From contig JAOZSS010000005.1 of NCBI GenBank assembly GCA_029939545.1, forward strand, positions 1-27,748: a stretch of DNA of 27,748 nt. Direction: 5' to 3'. Positions 1 through 9,800 of the stretch are shown piece by piece. Made by a program: the position numbers and the translations under genes. Source of the DNA: Kiritimatiellia bacterium. GTDB taxonomy: Bacteria; Verrucomicrobiota; Kiritimatiellia; UBA8416; JABMPJ01. Every line of letters starts with the position of its first letter. Position 1 is the first letter of the stretch. Below the pieces are notes generated by a model. That model searched no databases, was not told the origin of the DNA, and saw nothing but the letters and a program-made list of their open reading frames with translations.

Positions 1-217
1 CAGAAGACGGCGGATAGCCAGACGCTGAAAATGGGGGGCGCTTAGTCGCATGAGCGAGAGCGGAAGACCGGTTACACCCCTCGCGGGCAACAACACTGAA
101 GCGTAATGCGGAATGGGGACATACCCGCGTCATCACCTTCTGTCAACTCGTCACTGACATGCGCCCTCGCGAATGACTGCCTTGATTCATGCATCTGCCC
201 ATGCCATCATCCCAACC

Positions 218-1480
218 ATGAGTGCAAAGAAAACCAGAATCGCCATTCTTCACCGCTACGGCTTGGCCGGAGATATCTGTTGTGGGGGGCATAACCGGCC
301 TCGGACGATTGAGATTCTGCATGAGCGGGGGTACGAGGTCCATTTTGTTGGACCCAAATCGATGGATGCTTTGTCGGACTATGCGGCGAAGTATGTGATC
401 ATGCATGAGCTGCCGTTTACGTGGGATCGAGCGAATCCTACGCATAAGTGGAGCCGAACGATTCTCTGGCTGCTGTGGCTGCCGTTCGTGGCGCTGTGGT
501 GTCGAATCAAGCGTATGGACGTAGTAACCCATACGAACGACACGATGCCGTTAACGGGATGGATTCTGCGGATTTTCTACGGCCGAAATGTCGTCACAAC
601 GGTGATGGATTTCTTCTGCCGGATCTATACCGAGAAGCACCCGTTCCTACGGCCCTTGGGCAACTTTATCGAGTGGCTTGATATCGAATCGTGGAAACGA
701 ATCCCCGTGATCCTGACAAAGGTCTATTTCATCCACGACTACCTGGCGGAGCACGGCGTACCGCGGGAGGCACTCCTCGTTGAACGCAACCCCTGCGACA
801 GAAGTATCTTCTTCCCTCTTGAGGGCGATGCCAGGAAAGCCGCAAGGGAGAAGCTGGGGTTCGCGGACGAGGATTTCGTCATGACGCACCACGGCATCAT
901 GCACCCGAACAAGGGAAACGACTGGGTCGTCCGACGGGTGGCGGAACTGAAGGATGAGATTCCGACCCTTCGTTTTCTGCTGATGGGCGACGGCGGCGAG
1001 ATGGCCAACCTGAAGGCGCTGGTCGACGAGCTGGGCCTCCAGGAGCATGTACTGCTGCCTGGATGGATGCCGGACGAGAAATCACTTAACGAGGCGATCG
1101 CATCGGCAGATGTCGGCCTCGTCATGCGGATCGGGCAGGAAACCGACCACTTCCACATGACCGATACGCTCAACCATGAGATGGGCTGCGCGAAACCAGT
1201 CCTTGCCGCCAATCTGAAGGGAATCGCCGAGGTCGTTCACGACGGCGAAAACGGCTTCCTCTTCGCCCCGGACAACCCCGAGGAGTTCCGCACCAAGCTC
1301 CTCCAGCTCTACCGCGATCCCGCTCTGCGCGAACGCTTCGGCACCGCCGCCCTCGCAACCAGTCGCGAGGTGAGCGACCTGGAGGTGTGTGCCCACCAGG
1401 TGGCAGACCCGATTATTGCGCTGGTGGAGAAGGGGAGAAGATTCTCGCGCCAAGACGCCAAGGGAAGGGAAGGGAAGTGA
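218..1480 (+). CDS. GT-B fold glycosyltransferase, family 4-like
   Basis: Probably transfers a sugar from an activated donor to a glycan or lipid acceptor on the cytoplasmic side of the membrane; the substrate cannot be read. The 420-residue protein has an N-terminal Rossmann-like half and a C-terminal donor-binding half (about residues 220-400). The C-terminal half has the usual GT4 pieces: HHGIMHPNKG, LLMGDGGE, LLPGWMP, and HEMGCAKPVLAA followed by GENGFLF. A hydrophobic stretch near residues 82-95 (WLLWLPFVALW) may touch the membrane. An in-frame ATG at 173 would add 15 unconserved-looking residues; 218 is preferred because MSAKKTRIAIL begins the first beta strand. No Shine-Dalgarno is seen at either. 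The last 14 residues (RRFSRQ...) are encoded by repeat DNA that continues past the stop, so the ancestral C-terminus was probably shorter. A GT2 gene follows on the same strand, suggesting a shared glycan pathway. Confidence 0.85.
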   Translation: MSAKKTRIAILHRYGLAGDICCGGHNRPRTIEILHERGYEVHFVGPKSMDALSDYAAKYVIMHELPFTWDRANPTHKWSRTILWLLWLPFVALWCRIKRMDVVTHTNDTMPLTGWILRIFYGRNVVTTVMDFFCRIYTEKHPFLRPLGNFIEWLDIESWKRIPVILTKVYFIHDYLAEHGVPREALLVERNPCDRSIFFPLEGDARKAAREKLGFADEDFVMTHHGIMHPNKGNDWVVRRVAELKDEIPTLRFLLMGDGGEMANLKALVDELGLQEHVLLPGWMPDEKSLNEAIASADVGLVMRIGQETDHFHMTDTLNHEMGCAKPVLAANLKGIAEVVHDGENGFLFAPDNPEEFRTKLLQLYRDPALRERFGTAALATSREVSDLEVCAHQVADPIIALVEKGRRFSRQDAKGREGK

Positions 1481-1522
1481 AGTGAAGCACGCTTCCTTTG
1501 CGCCTTCGCGTCTTTGCGCGAG
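1438..1522. repeat. Inverted repeat with pentamer tract at the 3' end of the GT4 gene
   Basis: Arms 1444-1463 and 1503-1522 are reverse complements at 18 of 20 positions, with a 39-nt loop. A tandem pentamer tract (AAGGG three times, then AAGTG twice) occupies 1460-1484 and contains the GT4 stop codon. The right arm is followed by a short T run (1523-1527), so the hairpin could also end GT4 transcription. A 17-nt piece of the left side (1438-1454) recurs exactly at 2577-2593. Confidence 0.7.
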
Positions 1523-1561
1523 TTTTTCCAACAGACGACGAGTCTCTCCTTGTTTCGACTG

Positions 1562-1579
1562 CCCCGATGCAGATCGGGG
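1562..1579. repeat. Perfect short hairpin
   Basis: CCCCGAT (1562-1568), a GCAG loop and ATCGGGG (1573-1579) form a perfect 7-bp stem in the spacer between the two glycosyltransferase genes. No T run follows, so a terminator role is doubtful. It appears to be one of several palindromic intergenic elements in this window. Confidence 0.55.
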
Positions 1580-1583
1580 TGTA

Positions 1584-1614
1584 CTTCCGTGCCTTCCGTG
1601 GTTAAGTTCTCCCC
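1584..1614. repeat. Repeat element ending exactly at the GT2 start codon
   Basis: Contains two copies of CTTCCGTG (1584-1591, 1593-1600) and then GTTAAGTTCTCCCC (1601-1614), which abuts the ATG at 1615. The 14 nt before the NUDIX ATG (3160-3173) match this last segment at 12 of 14 positions. The reverse complement of 1584-1604 resembles the element at 3733-3759. Confidence 0.6.
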
Positions 1615-2553
1615 ATGAATGCTGAAACCAAAACTGTATCCGTTGTGATTCCCTACCTCAACGAGGAGGTGGCGTTGCCGGTTCTGTATGCGCGCACGTG
1701 CAAGGCGTTTGAGGCTTTGCCGGAGGAGGTCGAGTTCCTGTTTGTGGATGACGGGAGCAAGGATGGCAGTTTCGAATGGGTCTTCAAGACCGCCGCGACG
1801 GATCCGCGTGTGAAATACATCAAGCTTTCGCGCAATTTCGGGCACCAGGCGGCCATTACCGCGGGTATGGCGCATGCAACCGGCGACGCGGTGATCACGA
1901 TTGATGCCGATCTTCAGGATCCTCCCGAGACGATTCCGGACCTGATCGCGAAGTGGAAGGACGGGTTCGAGGTGGTGCATGCGATCCGCTCCGCGCGTAA
2001 GGGGGAGACCGGATTCAAGAAGTTCTTCGCGTTTGCGTTTTACCGCATCTTCAAGAAGATCACCGAGGTGGAGATGGTCTCCGACAGCGGCGACTTCCGC
2101 CTGCTCGACCGCAAAGCAGCCACCGCGATATCGAGCCTGCGCGAGCACCACCGCTATATGCGCGGCCTGGCCTCATGGATCGGATTCCAACAGGGCTCCG
2201 TGCTCTACGACCGCGACCCACGCTATGCCGGCGAGAAGAAGTATACGTTCAAGCAATCCTTCGTTCTCGCGCTCAATGCGATCGCATCATTCAGCGGCAC
2301 ACCGCTCCGGATGATCTTCTACCTGGGCGGCTGGATCTGCGCAGGCTCACTGGCCGGTGCCATTGCGGCATGGATCTATCACATGAAGACGGGACAACCC
2401 CAACACATCGGCACGGTCACGCTCGCCTTCGCGACCCTCTTCATCACGGGACTCCAGATGTTCTGTATCGGCATCATCGGCCAGTACCTGCGCCGTGTCT
2501 TCGACGAGATCAAGGACCGCCCGCTCTACCTGGTTCAGAGCCAGAACCTTTGA
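1615..2553 (+). CDS. GT2 polyprenyl-phosphate glycosyltransferase (GtrB/DPM1-like)
   Basis: Family members move a sugar from a nucleotide donor to undecaprenyl phosphate at the inner membrane, making a lipid-linked donor for glycosylation outside the cytoplasm. The 312-residue length is typical. The GT-A domain (about 5-225) shows VVIPYLNEE, DDGS (45-48), the metal-binding DAD within DADLQDPPE (97-105), SDSGDFRLLD (156-165) and the basic GEKKY (206-210). Two C-terminal membrane helices (about 231-254 and 264-290) and IGQYLRR complete the GtrB/CsbB architecture. The start at 1615 is supported by the immediate SVVIPYLNEE strand, although no Shine-Dalgarno is visible and the ATG abuts a repeat. 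It lies 134 nt behind the GT4 gene and they may act in the same pathway. No flippase or GtrA-like partner is adjacent, and the sugar is unknown. Confidence 0.9.
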   Translation: MNAETKTVSVVIPYLNEEVALPVLYARTCKAFEALPEEVEFLFVDDGSKDGSFEWVFKTAATDPRVKYIKLSRNFGHQAAITAGMAHATGDAVITIDADLQDPPETIPDLIAKWKDGFEVVHAIRSARKGETGFKKFFAFAFYRIFKKITEVEMVSDSGDFRLLDRKAATAISSLREHHRYMRGLASWIGFQQGSVLYDRDPRYAGEKKYTFKQSFVLALNAIASFSGTPLRMIFYLGGWICAGSLAGAIAAWIYHMKTGQPQHIGTVTLAFATLFITGLQMFCIGIIGQYLRRVFDEIKDRPLYLVQSQNL

Positions 2554-2566
2554 GGGGACTCGACGT

Positions 2567-2620
2567 CTGTAGGGACAAGATTCTCGCGCCAAGCTTGCCG
2601 CACGCGGTGCGGCCCTACAG
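2567..2620. repeat. Intergenic double-stem inverted repeat
   Basis: Outer arms CTGTAGGG (2567-2574) and CCCTACAG (2613-2620) are perfect complements. Inside is a 7-bp hairpin, GCCGCAC (2597-2603) with GTGCGGC (2607-2613). The 24 nt at 2596-2619 recur identically at 10311-10334, and 2577-2593 recurs at 1438-1454, so this is a composite of two dispersed repeats. It lies between the convergent GT2 and PilZ genes. Confidence 0.75.
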
Positions 2621-2648
2621 GCTCGTTGAGTCTACGCAACGGATAGCG

Positions 2649-3089
2649 TCAGGAGGGAAATTCGGCGGCATTGGCGGTGATCCATTCGGCGGCGGCTTCA
2701 TGTGAGCTGAGCTCACGCCCATGCTGCTCGCGCTGTGCGCGACGGTAGTCCTCGATGTAGCAGATCTGCTCCACGATGCGACCGTGGTAATGGGCAGACG
2801 CGTCACTGAAAGAGAGTCCGTTGATGTGGGTGTCGCCCTCATCATTCTCGGCCTCAACCGTCCATACGATCATCCCACGCACTACTTCGGGGTGCGCAAG
2901 CGTGGGATAGCGCAACTCCACTATATCGCCCAGCTCGTAGGGTCGATTGGATTCAAAGGCTATCCCGCCATAACTCACATCCCGCATCTCGTGAGGATAG
3001 AAGTCGTTGTGTCCGTCAACACGGCATTCGACGGGCACACTGGACGGGTGCCTGAAGAACCTCCGCCGCTCCACAAATGACTCGTTCAT
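2649..3089 (-). CDS. PilZ-domain protein, probable c-di-GMP receptor
   Basis: Single PilZ domains bind cyclic di-GMP and relay it to motility, exopolysaccharide or other envelope machinery. The 146-residue protein has both ligand motifs: RxxxR as R9-RFF-R13 in ERRRFFRHP, and DxSxxG as DVSYGG (37-42). The rest of the beta barrel follows (YELGDIVELRYP, VRGMIVWTVEAE, HINGLSFSD). A C-terminal helical extension of about 40 residues (from RIVEQICYIEDY) is rich in charged residues and of unknown role. It is cytoplasmic, with no membrane segment. The start gives the RxxxR motif its usual distance from the N-terminus, but no strong ribosome site is seen. It is divergent from the NUDIX gene and convergent with GT2, so probably transcribed alone. 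A link to the adjacent glycosyltransferases is tempting but unproven. Confidence 0.88.
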   Translation of the reverse strand: MNESFVERRRFFRHPSSVPVECRVDGHNDFYPHEMRDVSYGGIAFESNRPYELGDIVELRYPTLAHPEVVRGMIVWTVEAENDEGDTHINGLSFSDASAHYHGRIVEQICYIEDYRRAQREQHGRELSSHEAAAEWITANAAEFPS

Positions 3090-3173
3090 AACTCAAAGCA
3101 TATGAACTGATACGGGAAGGTTCAAGGTCCAAGGTTCTCGACTTCTTCCCGGGTTCGGTGTTTAGTTCTACCC

Positions 3174-3710
3174 ATGAAGACATGGAAGACGTTGGTCAAA
3201 GAGACGGTACTCGACTTGGGTAAGTTCCTGAAGGTTGAACGGCATACGGTCGATTTTGGCGAGGGCCGTGTGATCGACGACTGGCCATGGGTCATTACCC
3301 CCGATTTTGTGGTCGTGGTTGCCGTTACTCCCGATGGGCAATTTGTATGCCTGCGCCAGAGCAAGTACTCGATTGAGGGTGTGGCGATTGCTCCCCCCGG
3401 CGGCCATATCGAGGAGGGCGACTCACCGCGCGCATCAGCCGAACGTGAACTTCGCGAAGAGACGGGCTATGAGTCCGACGACTGGACGTTCCTGGGCCGC
3501 TACCCGGTTGATGCCAACCGAGGCGCTGGCACGGCAAATTTCTTCCTCGCACGTAATGCCGCGTTCGTCGGACACGTGGAATCCGACGACCTGGAGCCGC
3601 AGGAACTGGTCCTTCTTTCACGCGAGGAACTTGAAGCCACCCTCGATAGCTGCGAAGTCAAGCCCCTGCCCTGGGTCACCGCATTTGCGCTGGCGCTGCG
3701 GCGCTGCTAA
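3174..3710 (+). CDS. NUDIX hydrolase, ADP-ribose pyrophosphatase-like
   Basis: NUDIX enzymes cleave nucleoside diphosphates linked to another group, usually with Mg2+. This 178-residue protein has an N-terminal beta region (LKVERHTVDFGEG, DWPWVITPDFVVVVAV) like ADP-ribose pyrophosphatases. Its Nudix box runs from G77 to Y99, with the core RELREETGY at 91-99. The box glutamate expected at position 83 is an aspartate (GHIEEGD), a common conservative change. PPGGHIEEGD just before the box is also ADPRase-like. The exact substrate cannot be assigned. There is no Shine-Dalgarno; the ATG directly follows GTTTAGTTCTACCC, closely matching the sequence before the GT2 start. It is a single gene, divergent from the PilZ gene. 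Confidence 0.88.
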   Translation: MKTWKTLVKETVLDLGKFLKVERHTVDFGEGRVIDDWPWVITPDFVVVVAVTPDGQFVCLRQSKYSIEGVAIAPPGGHIEEGDSPRASAERELREETGYESDDWTFLGRYPVDANRGAGTANFFLARNAAFVGHVESDDLEPQELVLLSREELEATLDSCEVKPLPWVTAFALALRRC

Positions 3711-3732
3711 TGCCCATCGTCTGCAGGGGATC

Positions 3733-3759
3733 AACCACGGAGGCACAAAGGCACGGAGG
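3733..3759. repeat. Short purine-rich dispersed repeat
   Basis: The segment is built from CACGGAGGCAC and AAGGCACGGAGG units. Its ends resemble the reverse complement of 1584-1604, so it looks like an inverted copy of that element with one extra unit. It lies between the convergent NUDIX gene and the giant-protein gene. Confidence 0.5.
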
Positions 3760-3814
3760 CGATTCTCACGACGTTGTCCATGGGAGAGGGAAGAGTGCAC
3801 GGACGGACTAACCG

Positions 3815-6800
3815 TCACTTCCTTTCACAGTTTTTCCGGTTCCATCCGTACCAGGTCAGACCGAACAGGACGAGGGCGGGCCAGAGCGCGAGAAGGCGAC
3901 GCAGCTTACCGCCACGACCCACTTTGAATGAGACGGTCAGCGCCTCCGTGGGGTCGGTCTGTAGCGGACGCTTGAAGTTAAGGCGATGGCCGTGCTCGGG
4001 CATGGCGACGCGGATGGCCGTAACGACACCGGCGGCGGCGGCCTGCTGATCGATCATCTTGTCGGCGACGATCTCCAGTGCATGGCGATCCTTCTCGGAC
4101 AACCGCTGTTCGATCCGGTCGAGGTATTGTTGGGCATTCTGCTCGACCGTTTTCTGTTGCTGCGGCAGGCCGGCCTGCTGTTGGCCTTCCTCAATAATGT
4201 TCTGGTTGTAGCGGATTACATCGCGCCGATTCATCAGGCCAATCTTAACCTGCTGCTTCATCAGGTTGCGTAGCTGTACGCGCGCATCTTCATTGAGGTC
4301 GGCTTGCCCCTGTGAGTAGTTCAACGCCTGCTCAAACGCCTTGCGTGCCTGCCGTTGCTCACCGGCGATGAGCAATTGTCCGGCGTTGTCGAGTTCCCGT
4401 TTGGCCTTCTGGATGCTGCCCGCCTTGCGCTCGAGGTTGCGCCGACGATAGGACGCCGAGTCAAACACCTCGTAGCCCCACTGCCGCGCGACATCGTGCT
4501 CCATCGTGCCCCCGAAGTCGTAGTAGTTGAAGCCGGGCGGAGCAAACAACTCCCATTCGATATCTTCCTGCGGCAGCTCGAAGGTCGGAGCACGGTACTC
4601 GCGTCGACGCGAGAGCGCCCCGCTATCGGCGGATCCGGCGTAGATGAATTCTACCGTCGTGGCGGCCGTCTCCTCCTCTTCCTCAAGCGGAATGCAGTAG
4701 CGGCCATCGTCGCGCGACACCTGCACCTCGCGTCCGTTGACCTGCGCGGCCCACAGGCTGTCATCTTTGTGCGGCAGCTCGAACTTCAGGAAACGCAAGC
4801 GGCGAACGGTGAGGTCCAGTTTGACCTGTGTCAACAACTTGCCGCCCGTTGACAGGGCCGACCGGACACGCGCCTTGTCGATCCGTGCCGGTAACACACC
4901 GGCCGCTTCATGGCGGACCACGGAAAGATCCAGCACATAGTCGGACCGCAACGTCCGATAGCACAGAATGGCATCGGACAGCTCTCCCGCCCCGAACACG
5001 GACGGAACGTTGCGCGGATCCTCGACTTTCAGCCCTTGCGCGGCACCGGAAGGCCGTACCTGGACGCGTCCCCCACACGTCACCACCAGGTACCCGCGCG
5101 GGTTCTCGGTGTCGAGGGTCACCAGCGGCTTGAGCGTCACGAGCTGCGCGGTCGTGTCATACGGCAACTGGTAGCTCGCCAGCAGCGGATAGGTGTTCTC
5201 CACCTTGCTGTGCAGGTCCACTTGCCACAGTCCCGCTTCCCGGTCAACCTCATGCACCCGCGCGACGTTGCGACCGGTGACGGTCAGGTTGACACCGGGA
5301 ACCGGCACCTTGAGGCGGAAGCTCTTGACCCCGGCATTCTCGATCTTGTAGCGGATGAAGGAGCGGACCTGTAGCATGCCCTCGGCGAGGTCGGTCAGCT
5401 GCAGAATCTCAGGCGTGACGACGGGCGCCATCACTTCGGACCTGAGGACAATCGACCAGGTCGGCCGCAACAGATCGAACACCAGCACGCCCGCCTGCCG
5501 AATGCCCTGTTCGCTGGCTTTCTTGAGGTCAACGCCGCGCTGCTCATCGACCATAAGCCGAATGCCGCGCTCGCCAGAGATCGTGATGCGCCCGGAGTGC
5601 TTATGGACGGAGGCCGCATGCACACGCGGGACCGTAATACGTTCCTCGATGCCTTTCTCGGTACGCGCCACCACCATGTTCAGTTCGGTGTTGCCCGTGA
5701 CCCGCCGGTTGAAGTGTACGATGATGCGCTGCAAGCCGGAGGTCGGAAGCCGGAGATCGGAAGTCGGCACGTTGACTTCATCCCAGTGATTGACGTCGGG
5801 GCCGGTGAGGGTTTCGACTTCGTAGTCGGCGGGGAGATCCAGTGTTACGGAGAACACACCGGAGCGCAACACGGTTAGGGCCAGTCGCGTGGCCAGGACG
5901 ATCCGTTCATCGGCAATCGAAAGCGTGGCGGACTCGGCGACGCGTAGTTCCGGCAGCACTTGTTCAGCTTCAACGCGGGCGCTCACCTGCGCGGGCTGAC
6001 TGTAACGATAGGCCCGGCGCGTGGTTGAGAGTCGTGGGGTTGACTTCCGGGGCTGGGGCGACGCCACCATGGCTTCGAAGTCCTCGATATTCATCGAGTT
6101 GAGCCCCTTGCTCTCGATAACACGCACCTGGATCGAGTCGGGCGCGCTGAAAGCGAGCACACCGCGTTGGCGGGCGGCACCGTCTACGGACGGCACGCCT
6201 ATCGTTGCCGCATAGGGCAATCCTTCACTGGCCACCTGTGTGACCACCGTTACCGTGAGGGCGCCCACCGCCGACTTTTCGAGGATCGCCTCGAGCATGG
6301 AAGTAGTGGGGTCGAAGCTCCATGTCGCCAGCCCGTCGGCGTGCACCGCCGTCACAGCCATCCCGGCCGGGATGCGGGCTTTCAGCTCCTTCACCTCGCC
6401 CTGTGCAATCTGGTAGCGGATCGTGTTCTTGAGATCAACCACTCCGGGCCGCAGCATGGCCATGGTGGTTACGTCGCAGTAGTATACCGACGCTTCGAGC
6501 TTCGTCTTGCGGGCTCGCGGCCGCCAGCTAACAGTGACGTCACCCCCGGCAACGAAGACGACTTCGGTCTCGGTTGCGCCATCAGCTTCGGCGCTGAGCA
6601 GCCGCACGGCGGCCGTTGAAGCCACCTCCATGTCGGCCCCGGGGAGTGTTAACGTCATCCGATTACGCAAGCTCTGCGGCACATGCAGCGGCAGGCTCCA
6701 CTGTCCGTTCTTCTCGGTGACGGGCAGATGCGCTTCAACCGTGAGCTCATACTCACCGCGGCGCTTCACATCCAAAACGTAACCGTCCGGACGCGGGACG

Positions 6801-9800
6801 ATCTCCAGGTCATCATCATCGAGGGCAAAGTCGGTGAGTACGGCCCCGACCGGAAGCAGGCGGACCTCGCCCGGGTCATCCGTCTCGAACACCAGGTGCA
6901 TTTTCAGGGCCGCACTCTGTTCCACATCGCGTGACATGGCGGAGCCTTCCACTTCCATCTCCACCGAGTCTACAATGACTACAGGAGCCGGTGGGGGACA
7001 GATCACCTCGTTGGCCTGAGCCGCCACGATCCAGCCGCCGAGAACTGCAGCCGCCATCGCAAGCAGCCACCCGACCCATATAGAACCGGAGCGTGACCCT
7101 TCGTCATTCGGCTGTTCGTCATTCTTCATGTCGTATTCCCAGGGGGAGGGAATGTCTTCATCCTGGATATCGGGCGGGATTCTGGACCGGCGACGGAACG
7201 GATAGGCGATGCCGCGGCCCATCCAGCAGGGGAACCGCCAGAGGAGCTTGGCACCCCCCCGCATTGTGAACCAGAACAGGAGCCAGAACAGCAGGGACAG
7301 GTACAGGACCACGGCCAGCACCGACCGGCCTGCGGCGGCCTGTGCAATGCCCGCGACCAGGTGTGTAACGCCTAAAGCGACCAGGAAGCCGGCGCTCCCC
7401 TTGTAGAACGCCCTTGCCAGCATCATGATGCCGGCCAACACAAGCAGTACGAGCAACCGAACCGAACCGGCGCTGCCAAGCCAGGGCGGCACGACGCGCA
7501 GTTTGAGTGACAACGCATTGTCATCCGCCAGGTTGACGGTCCGAGTGTATATTCCTTTATGAATAGTGCCGCGCCTGAGCGAGACGGCATCCCCGATGGT
7601 CCACCCGCCCAGCCCATCGGCTACGGCAAATGCTAGACGAGCCGTGCGCCCCAGGACATCAAGCAATCCGCCCTGCGGCTGCCGACTTTCGCTGGTCATG
7701 TTTCCGGATGTACCCGCAATGGCGAGACTCTCAGGCACGTCCACCGACCAACGTGCAAATGTGGCGTGCGCTTGGGTCAACGCCGGTGCCAGGAGTGCGA
7801 TGCCTTTGAATCCGCCGCGCCAGAAACCCAGCTTGCCATGGTTCTGCGCGTAGACCACCTGGAGATGGAGCGCGGTGTTGGGATCGGGAAGCCGACTCAC
7901 GGGGATGAGCAGCCCGGCCTCGCTTTCCTGGGGCAGGATATCCTGCGACGTGCCGTCGTCGTTCACAACCCGTACCGACCAGAGGTCGGCGCCCTCCGGA
8001 AGTTTGACCACAAGATACTGTCGCGTGGCGTTCTTGATGAAGTAATCCACGGTCGTGATCGACTCGCCGTCGCGGCTGACGCGGGTGGCCAACTCCATGT
8101 AGTCGGCAATCTGCTCGATCAGTGATTCGGTCAGAAACGGCTCTACACGCAGAGCCACGGGGTGCGGGCCGCGAACGTACTTGTAGGCCGCAATGATAGG
8201 ATCCGTCACGGTGGCCGCATAGGCGGATGGAAGTTCAGCACGGTCAATCGCGAACAACCAGTCCGGCCGGGCCTCCACCTCCTCCATTTTCAAGCTCACG
8301 GCACTGGCGGCCACAACATAACCCACCTCGCTGTCCGTTCCGATCGTCTCAACATCACCCACGCGGATGTCTGCGCCTTCGTAGGCGAACTGGCTGTCGT
8401 AGGTTACGAGCAGCGTGTAGTCGCCCATGATGCGTGTCTGTAGCCGCACCGTGCAGATCTCGCCCTCCCGGGTCCATCCCTCGATATCAGCCCCGGTGAA
8501 TTCCACCGTTTCGATCGCAGCCGGCACGCGCACCTGCACCGATTGGATCGGCGCCCCGCCGACGTGGTAGCTAATCGCCGCACTGCAATACATCACACCC
8601 TCGCCGAGCGAGACGAGATGGAAGACCTCGGAGTGGAGCGTGGGACGCGCGCGCTGAAGCGACAGCGCGAGCGCCCAACCGGCGGACTTGAAGCGGAATG
8701 CCTGCTGGGCACCGGGCACCTGCATCGGTGCCGAACCGGTATGGACCTCGCGCAGCCCTTCGACCTTTGACGGACGTAGGCGGATGCCCGTCTCAGCGCC
8801 CACCACCAGGTAGCCCCGCTCCGATTGGGCTGCAGGAACGCTGAAGGCAGGCACGTCAAAGCTGTCACGATCAACCGACAGCGACCGTTCCATACGCACC
8901 GTGATCAGCGTGGTTCCACTGACGCTCTGCTTGAACGGAATGCGGAGGGTCCGTTGGCGACCATCGGCACCTTCATCCGCCGAGACATCCACGTCCGCAT
9001 GGGCAACCTTTGGGCCTGCGACGCTCGTCACGGTCCACGCCGGGTCCGACTCCACGGCCACCAGGATCTCCCGCGCGGGGGCGTCCTTGACATTGACCTC
9101 GACCGATGCCTCAAAGACGAGGTCATTGTCTTCCAGCGTAACGACAAGGCGGTCATCCACGGTGAATGAGGTCACAATGTCATCGGCGGTGACCTCAAGC
9201 GTGTACGGCGTGCTGGCATATTGGTAGACAAACATGCTGCGCACCGGTCGGCGGCGCGTGTACTCCTCACCCAACCCCTTCAGGGCCACGGTGGGGAAGG
9301 CGCTGGGGTCGACCTGGCTTAGACCAGAGGCCTTGTTGATCTGCAGCTTGATGGCACTGTCGGTACCCACCATCAGAAATCCGCTTGTTCGCAGCACATC
9401 CTGCGGCGCGAAGACCGGCATCGCCGTTTTGCAGGGGAAGCTCGGCAACAGCCGTTCGCTCAGCACGCGCAAACGATAGACACCCTCCTGCGGGCGGCTC
9501 AGCAGGACGGTCAACACATCACCATCGGCGGACTCTTCCACGCGCCAGTCCTGGATATCGGGCCCCAACACCTGCGTCACGTGCACATCGGGCAACGACA
9601 GGCGCAGTTCATCCAGCGAGCCCTGGATCACGCGATAGGTGAAGACGGAATCGAGCTGCATCGCACCAACGCCGGCCGTGGCGACCGCATTGACATCGCA
9701 TGTTACGGCCAATTCAGACGTGAGCCTGCGCACCTCTGGTTTCCAGGTCACTTCGAAATAATCCGTAATGCCAAGATAGGCTGTGACACGCGTGCGGCCA

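Noticed and set aside
1..45. Possible C-terminal tail of an upstream gene (frame 1, stop TAG at 43-45)
   Set aside because: Only 14 codons are visible (ending TLKMGGA) with nothing recognisable, so it cannot be separated from chance. The rest of 46-217 shows nothing I can name.
113..125. 13-mer ATGGGGACATACC repeated at 25294-25306
   Set aside because: A few 13-nt matches are expected by chance in a window this size, and the second copy lies within the lipoprotein coding region.
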